A stretch of 64,000 nucleotides of DNA from CAIVAT01 sp038212325 (GTDB taxonomy: Bacteria > Bacteroidota > Bacteroidia > Bacteroidales > FEN-979), in contig JBBQUQ010000002.1 of the NCBI GenBank assembly GCA_038212325.1, positions 1 to 64,000 on the forward strand. Direction: 5' to 3'. A program made the translations under genes and the position numbers. The notes beneath the pieces are model-generated. The model was not told the origin of the DNA. It was given only the letters and a program-made list of their open reading frames with translations, and did no database searches. This document shows positions 33,266 to 42,260 of the stretch, piece by piece. Within the stretch, counting starts at the first letter, position 1. Each line of letters opens with the position of its first letter.

Positions 33266-34174
33266 TTAGAAAGAAAAGAATAACGAAGCGAATAATCCGA
33301 ATTTTAATACGTTCGGATTGGCTGCATCATGGAGGTGGCTCAGTCTCCATACAGCGTCGATTCTGATAACTTTGAAAATGTTTTCAATTCCCGCACCCGC
33401 CTCATAGTATGGCTGGCCGCCCGGCGGCCTCAGATTATCCGGGAAACCCGGGAAACCATTCTCAGGTAACCTGTAAAAACGCCGTATAGGATGTCCTGGT
33501 AGGTCTTGAAGACCGGTACCGCTTTCACAGAGTCCACCATGTTGTATATTCCCTGCTCCCTGGCGCTTAGCTTTTCAGGCCTGGCATCCGCCCAGTATTC
33601 TTTGGATTTAGTGCTTGCCGCCGGATCAAGGATGATATCGGACATGACACGGGAAAAACGCTTATCTTCAGGAATGTCAAATTGGAAATTGCGGTACAAG
33701 GAGGTCCGGTGGCCGAAGAAGCCCAGGGTCTTCTTGGGGTTATCCATGATGTTGAAATCAACATTCACATCCCGGGTAAGCATCCAGAACCGGTTGCTGG
33801 TCCACTCAAACTCTTGTTCAACCTCAAGATCGTTGATGAAGTTGAGGTTGGCATCGTTGGCGACATGCATATGGACTTTTTTAACTGCGAAAGAGGTATC
33901 ACTGATCCATAAGTTACCGGAAAAAGTCAACTCCTGTTTCCTGCCCGATTAAAAAGGCCTTGATGGAATCCCCTTTTACTTTAAATTCGAGGGAAAAGTT
34001 GCCATCAAAATCAGTGAATGTTCCGATTGTTGTACCCGGGATAATGATATTGACAAAAGGGATCGGTTCGTTTGTTTGACCGTCGTGAACCGAGCCCATG
34101 ATTTTAGTGACCTGGGCTTCCGAAATTCCCGGACAACAAATCCAGCACAATACCAGAAAAAAAAAACGCTTCTA
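33266..34174 (-). pseudogene. DUF5686 / carboxypeptidase-regulatory-like protein, degraded
   Basis: Three pieces of one outer-membrane protein survive. The N-terminus (34174-33914) has a signal-like KRFFFLVLCWICC and a CarboxypepD_reg-like domain (GTTIGTFTDFDGNFSLEF). A middle piece, in another frame (about 33948-33430), starts QELTFSGNLWISD and runs to YQDILYGVFTG. After a second frame change at about 33450 the tail ENGFPGFPDNLRPPGG ... VIRIDAVWRLSHL ends in LFFSF and TAA at 33266. Intact members have about 800 residues; about 300 remain, so hundreds of codons were deleted. A stop codon lies just before KRFFF, with no start codon. Confidence 0.8.
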
Positions 34175-34176
34175 TT

Positions 34177-35142
34177 TTACAAGATCCCTTCACGGAGTAT
34201 GTCATGCAGGTGGATAACACCCCTATAAGTGCTCCTGTCCACCACAAGCAGTTGTGTGATGTTGTTCTTCCTCATGAGGCCCAGTGCATTTACCACAAGC
34301 GTGTCGGAGGCTATGGTTCGCGGATTTTTGGTCATGATATCGGCAGCCCTGAGGAGGCTGATTTCGTCGTTTTTTTCGAGCATCCGGCGAAGATCGCCAT
34401 CCGTGATGATGCCAAGGAGCGTGGTGCCATTGAGAACGGCAGTGGCGCCCAGCCGTTTTGAAGATATCTCAATAATGACTTTCCGGATGTCATCACTATA
34501 TTGGACCCCGGGGGCCATATTGCCGGCATACAGGTCGCTCACTTTCAGGTATAGCTGTTTGCCGATGGCCCCGCCCGGGTGCAGTTTGGCAAAATCGCCC
34601 GAAGTAAAGCCGCGGGCCTCCAGCAGGCACACGGCCAGGGCGTCGCCCATGACCATCTGGGCGGTGGTGCTTGAGGTGGGTGCAAGGTTGTTCGGGCAGG
34701 CCTCCTTTTCGACTGACGTATTGATGACGAGGTCGGCTTGTTTGGCAAGGAAGGAACCTTTTTTTCCGACCATCGCGATCAGCGAGCTGCCATATTCTTT
34801 GAGCAGGGGAATCAGTATTTTGATTTCAGGCGTTTCGCCGCTGTTGGAAATGCAAATCACAACATCTTCCTTTTGTATCGTCCCCAGGTCGCCATGAATA
34901 GCGTCGGCAGCATGCAAAAAGCTGGCCGGGGTACCTGTTGAATTTAGCGTTGCAACTATCTTCTGGCCAATGATGGCGCTTTTGCCAATTCCGGTAACGA
35001 TCACTCTGCCTTTCGATTGAAGAATAAGGGGAATGCAATTTAAAAATCCGGAATCAACAGATTTTATTAAATTTGTTATGGCAGCCGCTTCATCACTTAT
35101 GGTGCTGATTGCGACTGCCTTTAATGCTTTATTGTTTTTCAA
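34177..35142 (-). CDS. kdsD: Arabinose-5-phosphate isomerase (KdsD/KpsF)
   Basis: 321 residues. The SIS sugar isomerase domain covers ~40-175 (RVIVTGIGKSAIIGQKI, FLHAADAIHGDLG, ISNSGETPEI, and ARGFTSGDFAKLHPGGAIGK). Two CBS domains follow (from ~205; ITDGDLRRML and LLVVDRSTYRGVI). It makes D-arabinose 5-phosphate for Kdo. A TTG start (35142) is the only candidate that keeps the N-terminal helix; no ATG is suitable. Divergent from recQ. Confidence 0.92.
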   Translation of the reverse strand: MKNNKALKAVAISTISDEAAAITNLIKSVDSGFLNCIPLILQSKGRVIVTGIGKSAIIGQKIVATLNSTGTPASFLHAADAIHGDLGTIQKEDVVICISNSGETPEIKILIPLLKEYGSSLIAMVGKKGSFLAKQADLVINTSVEKEACPNNLAPTSSTTAQMVMGDALAVCLLEARGFTSGDFAKLHPGGAIGKQLYLKVSDLYAGNMAPGVQYSDDIRKVIIEISSKRLGATAVLNGTTLLGIITDGDLRRMLEKNDEISLLRAADIMTKNPRTIASDTLVVNALGLMRKNNITQLLVVDRSTYRGVIHLHDILREGIL

Positions 35143-35164
35143 TGCACAATTTATTTTTCAAAAA

Positions 35165-35198
35165 TTTGTTTATTTCAAAACGTTTATACTTACATTTG
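35165..35198 (+). promoter_or_regulatory. recQ promoter (TTTG-N22-TACATTTG)
   Basis: TTTG at 35165-35168 and TACATTTG at 35191-35198 fit the Bacteroidota -33/-7 pattern, with a spacer one base above the usual range. The recQ ATG is 74 bases downstream. Confidence 0.5.
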
Positions 35199-35271
35199 TA
35201 TATAGGAGCAGTTACAAGTCATCAACTTGCTTGCCCAGAACAAAAGTACTAAAATAAATCCAAGTCAAAAA

Positions 35272-37473
35272 ATGGCGGCCAACAAGGACGAGCATAAGCT
35301 GTTTGAAGTATTAAAGAAAGTGTTTGGTTATGATAGCTTTAAGGGTAATCAGGAAGCGATCATTCGGAGTGTGCTGGCCAATAATGACACCTTTGTCATC
35401 ATGCCGACCGGCGGCGGGAAATCGCTGTGCTACCAGCTTCCCGCTATGATGAAACCGGGCACGGCAATCATTGTTTCTCCATTGATTGCACTCATGAAAA
35501 ACCAGGTCGATTCGATCAGGAGTTTCGGCACAGAGAACAACGTTGCCCATTTCATGAATTCATCACTTACAAAGCAGGAGATTTCGCAGGTAAAACAAGA
35601 TATTCTGAGCGGCAACACCAAGCTGCTGTATGTTGCACCCGAAACCATCACCAAAGAGGAGAACATCGAATTTCTGCAGAACATCCCGATTTCTTTTTAT
35701 GCGATAGACGAAGCACATTGTATTTCGGAGTGGGGCCATGATTTCAGGCCTGAGTACCGGAGGCTGCGGCCGATCATCGATGCAATCGGTCAAAAAGTGC
35801 CTGTAATTGCGCTTACCGCAACCGCTACGCCTAAGGTGCAGCAGGACATTCAGAAAAATCTTAACATGTTTGATGCTTCTGTATTCCTCTCGTCGTTCAA
35901 CCGGCCAAACCTCTATTATGAGGTACGGGCGAAATCCAAAAATGTCACCAAGGATATCATTAAGTTTATCAAAGGTAACCCCGGGAAATCAGGCATCGTT
36001 TACTGCCTGAGCCGGAAAAAGGTCGAAGAATTAGCGGAAAGCTTCGTCGTAAACGGGATTAAAGCCTTGCCATATCATGCAGGTCTCGACGCGTCAACAC
36101 GTCGCCAGAACCAGGATAAATTCCTCATGGAAGAGGTTGACGTGATCGTTGCCACCATCGCTTTCGGCATGGGAATTGACAAGCCCGATGTTCGCTTTGT
36201 CATCCACAACGACATGCCCAAAAGTCTGGAGGGATATTACCAGGAAACAGGCCGGAGCGGACGTGATGACGGGGAGGGTAATTGTATCGCCTTTTACAGT
36301 TACGATGATATTCAGAAGCTTGAAAAATTTCTTAAAGGCAAGGCGGTGGCTGAGCAGGAAATTGCAAAACAACTTTTGATGGAAACGGTATCGTACAGTG
36401 AATCTTCTGTATGCCGGCGTAAACAGCTGTTGCACTATTTTGGAGAGATCTACACTGAAAATAATTGTCAGAACTGTGACAACTGTATGCATCCAAAGAA
36501 AAAATTTGAAGGAAAGCAATACGTCCAGCTTGTCCTCGAGACCGTAATGGCTGTTAAGCAGCAATTCAAGAATAAGCACATCATCAACATCATTCTTGGT
36601 AAGAGTGCTGCTACGATCAAGTCATATAAACACAACAAGCTTGAAGTGTTCGGAAAGGGAGCCGACCGGGATGAAAAATTCTGGAATGCGGTCATCCGGC
36701 AAACATTGATAGAACGCCTTCTTACGAAGGATATTGAGAATTATGGACTGTTGAAGATCAGCCCGGAAGGCAGCGAGTTTCTTAAAAATCCGCATTCGGT
36801 CATGCTGGTTGATGATCATGATTTTGAGAACCCGGAAGAAGAGGAGCTTTTTGAAGCGCTTGGCTCCAAGAGCAGCACGGCGGATAAAACCTTGTTTGCG
36901 CTGCTCAAAGATCTCAGAAAGGAAATCGCCCGCAAGGAAAAACTTCCCCCATTCGTAATTTTCCAGGATCCCTCGCTTGAAGACATGGCCATTCAGTACC
37001 CGGTAACCGTTGAAGAGCTGAAGCAGATCACCGGCGTGGGTTCGGGCAAGGCACTGAAGTATGGTAAACCATTTCTCACCCTCATCAAGGAATATGTCGA
37101 GGAAAACGAGATCATACGTCCGATGGATATGGTTGTTAAGTCTGTTGTGAATAAATCGGGGATCAAAGTATTCATTATCCAGAGTATCGATCGCAAAGTT
37201 GCATTGGAGGACATCGCCCTGGCCAAAAACCTCAGTTTTGATGAATTGATCACAGAAATGGAGAGCATTGTAGGTTCGGGTACAAAAATTGACATAAAAT
37301 TTTATATAGACGAATTCGTTGATCCGTATCACCAGGAAGAAATTTTCGAGTATTTTCGCAAAGCTGAATCCGATTCGATTGAAGATGCCCTGAAAGAGCT
37401 GGGGGAAGATGAATTCGCCGAAGAAGAGATCAGGCTGATGCGTATAAAATTTATGTCAGAATTGGGTAATTAA
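35272..37473 (+). CDS. recQ: ATP-dependent DNA helicase RecQ
   Basis: 733 residues. Helicase motifs: I PTGGGKSLCYQLP, II DEAHCISEWGHDFRPEY, III LTATATP, V/VI ATIAFGMGIDKPDVRFVIH and QETGRSGRDD. The RQC zinc site has C-x16-C-x2-C-x2-C (CRRKQLL ... NCQNCDNC). An HRDC-like domain (YPVTVEELKQITGVGSGKA) and a 100-residue acidic C-terminus follow. It unwinds DNA in recombinational repair. ATG 35272 is chosen over an upstream TTG. It leads a run with the two following envelope genes. Confidence 0.95.
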   Translation: MAANKDEHKLFEVLKKVFGYDSFKGNQEAIIRSVLANNDTFVIMPTGGGKSLCYQLPAMMKPGTAIIVSPLIALMKNQVDSIRSFGTENNVAHFMNSSLTKQEISQVKQDILSGNTKLLYVAPETITKEENIEFLQNIPISFYAIDEAHCISEWGHDFRPEYRRLRPIIDAIGQKVPVIALTATATPKVQQDIQKNLNMFDASVFLSSFNRPNLYYEVRAKSKNVTKDIIKFIKGNPGKSGIVYCLSRKKVEELAESFVVNGIKALPYHAGLDASTRRQNQDKFLMEEVDVIVATIAFGMGIDKPDVRFVIHNDMPKSLEGYYQETGRSGRDDGEGNCIAFYSYDDIQKLEKFLKGKAVAEQEIAKQLLMETVSYSESSVCRRKQLLHYFGEIYTENNCQNCDNCMHPKKKFEGKQYVQLVLETVMAVKQQFKNKHIINIILGKSAATIKSYKHNKLEVFGKGADRDEKFWNAVIRQTLIERLLTKDIENYGLLKISPEGSEFLKNPHSVMLVDDHDFENPEEEELFEALGSKSSTADKTLFALLKDLRKEIARKEKLPPFVIFQDPSLEDMAIQYPVTVEELKQITGVGSGKALKYGKPFLTLIKEYVEENEIIRPMDMVVKSVVNKSGIKVFIIQSIDRKVALEDIALAKNLSFDELITEMESIVGSGTKIDIKFYIDEFVDPYHQEEIFEYFRKAESDSIEDALKELGEDEFAEEEIRLMRIKFMSELGN

Positions 37474-37483
37474 ATAAATCGCC

Positions 37484-38161
37484 ATGCAGGAAGAGGTCAT
37501 TGAGAACATTGAACCAGCCCGGGAAATAATAAACATCCCCACAAAAGCGCCATTTTTCACCTTTAATTTCAATACCCTCCTGGGATTGGTCGTATTATTG
37601 GGTTTGATTGTTTTGTATGTCCTTCATTTCACCGGGAGCAGCCCGTCGGCTGCCGCAATCCCGATGGCCTTTCAAAAGGCTTCAGGCAAACAGCTTTCGG
37701 TTGTTTTTGTCAATGTCGACAGTCTTAATATCAACTATGAATATGTTAAGACGCTGCGGTCCGACCTCGAAAGTACAGGAAAACGGTTGCAGACTGAAGT
37801 ACTGGCCGAGCAGGCAGCATTGGAAAAGGAGGCGAATGAATTTCAGCGCCAGGTTGCGGCCAACATCATTCCTGAAGAAAAGGCCAAAGTGCAGTATGAG
37901 CAATTGATGCGAAAACAGCAGATGCTGATGGAGAAGAAGGAACGGTTTACACAGCAGGTTGCAGAGAAGGAAATGAATATGAACCTCCGGCTGATCGACA
38001 GTGTTACGGTCTATCTGAAAAGATACAACCGCCAGTACCAGTTCGACTACATCATGGGTTACAAAACCGGAGGTGAGATCCTGGTCGGCAACGACACCCT
38101 GGACATAACAAAGTCGGTGGTGGAAGGGCTCAATAAAGAATACGAGCAACGAAAAAAATGA
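37484..38161 (+). CDS. OmpH/Skp-like coiled-coil protein with membrane anchor
   Basis: 225 residues. A hydrophobic helix at ~28-50 is an uncleaved anchor or signal; SVVFVNVDSLNINYEYVKTL then opens the Skp-like chaperone domain, followed by about 100 residues of coiled coil with many Gln, Glu and Lys. The end (YQFDYIMGYKTGGEILVGND) matches OmpH. Skp-type proteins hold unfolded outer-membrane proteins. Overlaps the next start by 4 bases. Confidence 0.82.
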   Translation: MQEEVIENIEPAREIINIPTKAPFFTFNFNTLLGLVVLLGLIVLYVLHFTGSSPSAAAIPMAFQKASGKQLSVVFVNVDSLNINYEYVKTLRSDLESTGKRLQTEVLAEQAALEKEANEFQRQVAANIIPEEKAKVQYEQLMRKQQMLMEKKERFTQQVAEKEMNMNLRLIDSVTVYLKRYNRQYQFDYIMGYKTGGEILVGNDTLDITKSVVEGLNKEYEQRKK

Positions 38162-38535
38162 CATTCACCGCCAGGTTCCTGATAACAGTCCTGTTCCTCA
38201 CGGCCCTTTTTGCCTGTCGCGGGAAAGAGGCGATTCCGGGCTCCGCCGATGCCGTTCCGGGTGATTCACTGATTTCACAGGATAAGATGGTACTCCTTCT
38301 CACCGATGTTCATGTGGTTGAGGCTGCCTTGTTGCTTGAGCGCAACGAGGGGGTTGAGGCGATGGGTGTGCAGAGCTATTACCCGGCGATTTTTAAAAAA
38401 CACCATGTCACCGCCGGACGGTATGATCAGAGTTTGCTTTATTACCGGCAGAATCCGGAGATGAATGCCCGGATATATGACAAGGTAATCAGAATGCTCG
38501 AAGACCGGCAGAAGCAAGTCGCCGGTAAAAAATGA
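38158..38535 (+). CDS. DUF4296-type lipoprotein
   Basis: 125 residues with a lipoprotein signal (ALFAC). The mature part, LLLTDVHVVEAALLLERNEG, then HHVTAGRYDQSLLYYRQNPE and IYDKVIRML, is typical of DUF4296, a family confined to Bacteroidota. Function unknown; often beside recQ/skp or lolA genes. Converges head to tail with the next lipoprotein gene (stops adjacent). Confidence 0.85.
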   Translation: MTFTARFLITVLFLTALFACRGKEAIPGSADAVPGDSLISQDKMVLLLTDVHVVEAALLLERNEGVEAMGVQSYYPAIFKKHHVTAGRYDQSLLYYRQNPEMNARIYDKVIRMLEDRQKQVAGKK

Positions 38536-38943
38536 TCAGGGCCTGGTGTAGGTGGCAACCGCATGAATGAGTGTTGCCTGGTCAAAAATGGTGTAATTCC
38601 AGTTGATTTTTCCGCCCGACAAAACTCCTGATCCATTGATGGTGAGGCCTTCTCCGATCACCTGGTCGGCATCGAGTACAATCGAACTTCCATTGACCGA
38701 TGCACTTGCAGGCGGGCTGGTTACCAGTGTCCCCGCAAATTTGGAAATAAACACGCCGTCGGATGAGTTGGGGTCGGCGGAAATGTTTACCTCATACGTA
38801 AGTTTGGTGTAGGATTCCTGAACATTCCAATTCCCGAGAAATGCCGATCGGGCGGTCGAATCGCCGGTTGTATTGTCTTCTTTGGTGCAGCCAGGCAATA
38901 AGGCAATCATTCCCAGAATGATCACAGACAGGAAAATTTTCAT
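38536..38943 (-). CDS. Small lipoprotein with beta-rich domain
   Basis: 135 residues from MKIFLSVIILGM with lipobox LPGC. The mature part (GNWNVQESYTK, INGSGVLSGGKINWNY, HAVATYTRP) looks like the lipocalin-type lipoproteins common in Bacteroidota, but is short. Function unknown. Confidence 0.72.
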   Translation of the reverse strand: MKIFLSVIILGMIALLPGCTKEDNTTGDSTARSAFLGNWNVQESYTKLTYEVNISADPNSSDGVFISKFAGTLVTSPPASASVNGSSIVLDADQVIGEGLTINGSGVLSGGKINWNYTIFDQATLIHAVATYTRP

Positions 38944-38979
38944 GTTTTTCATAATACTGTTTTTAAAATTGTGGTTTAA

Positions 38980-39819
38980 TTATAAAATTGATTCAACGAT
39001 CCGGTCGGCCAGCCGGCTGGCCCCGATCCGGAACAATTCCGGAGTAAGCCACTGTTTTCCAAGAACATCATTCACCAGCCGGTAATAATTGAGCGCTTGT
39101 TGGGGTTCAGCGATTCCACCGGCGGGTTTAATCCCGATCTGTTTCCCTGTTTTCCGGTAGTATTCCCCGATGACCTGCAGCATGACGAAAACCGATTCTT
39201 CAGTTGCCGCCGGATTGATTTTCCCGGTGCTGGTTTTAATAAAATCGGCACCGGCCTCAATGGCAATTTCACTTGCCCTTGCAATATTATCGGGGGTTTG
39301 TAACTCTCCTGTTTCAAGGATTACCTTAAGGGTTTGCTTCCCGGCCAGCTCGCGCATGGCATCCAGTTCGCGAAACAATTTGTTGTATTCGCCGGCCAGG
39401 AAAGTTCCGCGTGAAATGACCACATCAATTTCATCGGCACCTTCGCCGATGGCATACCTGATCTCTTCAAGCTTGACTGAGAGCGGCATCTGCCCGCTGG
39501 GAAACGCAGCGGCTGTTGTTGCAACCTTGATTGGCGTACCTTTAAGTGTTTGCCGGGCGATGGATATAAAAGGAGGATAAATGCACACTGCAGCCGGGAA
39601 CGGAAGCCCCTTTTCGCCAAACGAAACGGCTTTTTCGCAAAGCAGTTGAATTTTTGCATGGTTATCAGAACCGTCGAGCGAGGTGAAGTCCATAAAGGAA
39701 AAAATTTCCCTCAATGCCTCCTTACTCTCGGCTGGAGAAGGTTGATTGTCAAGTATCTGGCGAATGTTGCCGGAAAGGTCGTAAAATGATATCCCGGAGA
39801 GCAATGAAAAGGAGTACAT
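38980..39819 (-). CDS. deoC: Deoxyribose-phosphate aldolase
   Basis: 279 residues. The Schiff-base lysine is in DFIKTSTGK and the second active-site Lys in GIKPAGGI; DEIDVVISRG and LKVILETGEL are typical barrel strands. It cleaves 2-deoxyribose 5-phosphate to acetaldehyde and glyceraldehyde 3-phosphate. The N-terminal 45 residues are extra, as in the larger DeoC subgroup. Monocistronic, 14 bases upstream of the TonB receptor stop. Confidence 0.93.
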   Translation of the reverse strand: MYSFSLLSGISFYDLSGNIRQILDNQPSPAESKEALREIFSFMDFTSLDGSDNHAKIQLLCEKAVSFGEKGLPFPAAVCIYPPFISIARQTLKGTPIKVATTAAAFPSGQMPLSVKLEEIRYAIGEGADEIDVVISRGTFLAGEYNKLFRELDAMRELAGKQTLKVILETGELQTPDNIARASEIAIEAGADFIKTSTGKINPAATEESVFVMLQVIGEYYRKTGKQIGIKPAGGIAEPQQALNYYRLVNDVLGKQWLTPELFRIGASRLADRIVESIL

Positions 39820-39833
39820 GCGTTGTTAAAGTA

Positions 39834-42113
39834 TTAAAAACTAAAACTCAGCCCCACGCTGGGCATCAGTGGCATCTGATCAACACGGGTATAGGAAATC
39901 CGGTCGAAATAGAATATGTTCTGCTGGTCCAGTGCATTTGTCACACTCAGGTTGATTTCAAGTTTGGTTGTTTTTCCGAGAAAGAATATTTTCTTCAGGT
40001 TAACGTCAAGCCGGCTGTAATAGGGCAGCCTTCCCTGGTCATAATCACCATATAGAATTCCCAGCGATCCGTTCTCGGTGGGATAATTGGTGCCCATGTT
40101 GGCAAAGTTGATCAGCTCATAAAAGCCTTGCGTTTGGGTAAACGGAAAACCCGAGCCATAGTTATACCTGAGATCGAATTCCCAGCTGTTTCGTTTTCCC
40201 CAGTTGAACGTGGAAACCAGGTTGAGGTTGTGGCGGCGGTCGTATGGAGGAACATAATCGTAAAAGCCATCGTTGCGGTGAATGAAACCGAGGGAATATG
40301 TTACCCATACATGAACTTTTTTCCAGTCGTACTTCACCGAAACATCCATCCCTTCTGCATCCCCGGTTTCATAAATGAAATCCTCCTTGTAGTATGCGGG
40401 TATGTTGATGTTTTCCTGGGTGTCGTCATAAAGCTTATTCCGGTTCAATGTTGTCAGTACCGGGTAGTATTTGTAGTATCCTTCAACGTTAACTGAAAGG
40501 TTTGGCATGAGATCCCATTCAAACCCCAGGACAACCTGGTCGCATTTTTGCAACTCATTGGTCGGGCTGCTGATATAGCCATAAAACAGGTTCACTACAT
40601 CTTTATCATAGGTTGTACTGATCAGGTTCTGGGAGTATATACCTGCAGCCATCTTCATGCGGAATTTGGGGGCAACATTGTATTTCATCGACAGGCGGGG
40701 TTCAAAGGATGCAGCGGAAATAGAGGCATAATACTGGAACCTGAGGCCGGGCTCGATGATGAACTTTCCGGGCATCCATTTGTAATCAACATACAACGAA
40801 GCCTCTGTTGAGTTTTGGGTGTATTCGATGTTGCGGTTTAAGCTGTTGTAGAAGTCAAGCGTGGTTTTAAACCCCGAAATGTCAAGCCCGTATTTCAGTG
40901 CATCCCTTCCCAGGAAATAGGTGAAATTCAATCCGCCATTGAATCCATCAATTGAACTCGACCTGGGTGATTTGTTAATTTCGTCCAGCACGACATTGTA
41001 AGTTGAATAGGCAAAGTTTCCTTCGATCAGTACCGAACTTTTTCCCGGGATTGCCAGGAATGTCAAGCCTCCCCCGAATGAATTCCAATGATAATCCTGG
41101 AGTACCTGGTAGGTCACTTTGTCAGAAAAATTGAACCCGAAAATATTTACCTTGCTTCCATTCGCGGCATTGACTGCGATTTTTCCGTAGATATCGAGGT
41201 AATTATACGGAAGCCCGTTTTCGTTGATGTAGGTGTAAAAAATCTTACTCGACTGGGCAAGGTATGAATTTTTAACAGAAAGCAGGAAGGTAGAGCTTGC
41301 ACCATCAGGGTCTTTTTGCTTGAAGATCGGCCCCTCCAGCAGCGCCTTGGCCCCGAAAGTGCTGACATCGAATTTTCCGGCAAAACGGTTTTTATTGCCA
41401 TCGCGGGTAGTTACATCCATGACCGACGAAAGACGGCCCCCGTATTCGGCGCCGAAGCCGCCGGTATAAACATTTACATTCTTCAGGATATCCACATCAA
41501 AGACAGAGAATAATCCGATGGAGTGAAAAGGGTTATAAACGATCATGCCATCGTAGAGCACTTTATTTTGAATAGGAGGGCCGCCCCTGATATACAACTG
41601 TCCGCCCTGGTCGCCTGAAAAGATGACGCCGGGCAATACCTGCAGGTATTGCGCCAGGTCGGGAGTGCCGCCGATGGACGGAATCGATTGAATTTCTTTC
41701 GGGGTGATTTTAATTATGCTGGTTTGTGTTTCGCTCACCCTGTCCTGCCGGGCAGCTGAAATGCTGACCTCGTCGAGTTGAACGGTAGACTTTGCCAGGT
41801 ATAATTTCTTAGAAATCACATCGTCAGGTTTGATGGTAATGGGTATCTGCAGCGTGTCAAACCCGACATAGGTAACCATCAGGATATACTGTCCGGGAGG
41901 GATTTTGGTGATGGCAAAAAAACCGTTGCCATCAGTGGGGGCACCGATGGTTGTTTTGTAGAGGTATACGTTTGTAAACAGGACCGGTTCACCGGTTTCC
42001 TGCTCATACACAAAACCCCTGACCGAGCCATACTGGGCGAAGCCCGGCGAATAAAATAACGGGATCATTAATATGGAGAGCAGAAAGGGAAATAACTCTT
42101 TTGGCAGCTTCAT
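39834..42113 (-). CDS. TonB-dependent receptor with carboxypeptidase-like N-terminal domain
   Basis: 759 residues. Signal peptide to FAQ, CarboxypepD_reg-like domain (~25-110), plug domain (LAQYLQVLPGVIFSGDQGGQ, YIRGGPPIQNKVLYDGM) and a 22-strand barrel ending VGLSFSF. It lacks a SusD partner and belongs to the smaller receptors that take up unknown ligands. It has its own promoter. Confidence 0.9.
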   Translation of the reverse strand: MKLPKELFPFLLSILMIPLFYSPGFAQYGSVRGFVYEQETGEPVLFTNVYLYKTTIGAPTDGNGFFAITKIPPGQYILMVTYVGFDTLQIPITIKPDDVISKKLYLAKSTVQLDEVSISAARQDRVSETQTSIIKITPKEIQSIPSIGGTPDLAQYLQVLPGVIFSGDQGGQLYIRGGPPIQNKVLYDGMIVYNPFHSIGLFSVFDVDILKNVNVYTGGFGAEYGGRLSSVMDVTTRDGNKNRFAGKFDVSTFGAKALLEGPIFKQKDPDGASSTFLLSVKNSYLAQSSKIFYTYINENGLPYNYLDIYGKIAVNAANGSKVNIFGFNFSDKVTYQVLQDYHWNSFGGGLTFLAIPGKSSVLIEGNFAYSTYNVVLDEINKSPRSSSIDGFNGGLNFTYFLGRDALKYGLDISGFKTTLDFYNSLNRNIEYTQNSTEASLYVDYKWMPGKFIIEPGLRFQYYASISAASFEPRLSMKYNVAPKFRMKMAAGIYSQNLISTTYDKDVVNLFYGYISSPTNELQKCDQVVLGFEWDLMPNLSVNVEGYYKYYPVLTTLNRNKLYDDTQENINIPAYYKEDFIYETGDAEGMDVSVKYDWKKVHVWVTYSLGFIHRNDGFYDYVPPYDRRHNLNLVSTFNWGKRNSWEFDLRYNYGSGFPFTQTQGFYELINFANMGTNYPTENGSLGILYGDYDQGRLPYYSRLDVNLKKIFFLGKTTKLEINLSVTNALDQQNIFYFDRISYTRVDQMPLMPSVGLSFSF

Positions 42114-42146
42114 AACAGGTTCGGACTTGAATCAGATCTAAGAGGG

Positions 42147-42154
42147 CAAAAGTA
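42147..42154 (-). promoter_or_regulatory. -7 element (TACTTTTG) of the TonB receptor gene
   Basis: Minus-strand TACTTTTG fits TAnnTTTG, 33 bases before the ATG. Confidence 0.4.
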
Positions 42155-42222
42155 GACATAATCATCGGGTAAAAAAAACGAAAACAGCGGGTTCAGCAAC
42201 CGGGCTGTTTGAAAAAAATTCT

Positions 42223-42230
42223 TATTTTTG
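42223..42230 (+). promoter_or_regulatory. -7 element (TATTTTTG) of iorA
   Basis: TATTTTTG fits TAnnTTTG, 30 bases before the iorA ATG. No -33 box at the correct spacing. Confidence 0.4.
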
Positions 42231-42260
42231 TAAAAGTAGAACTACCTTTTAAAATACGCT

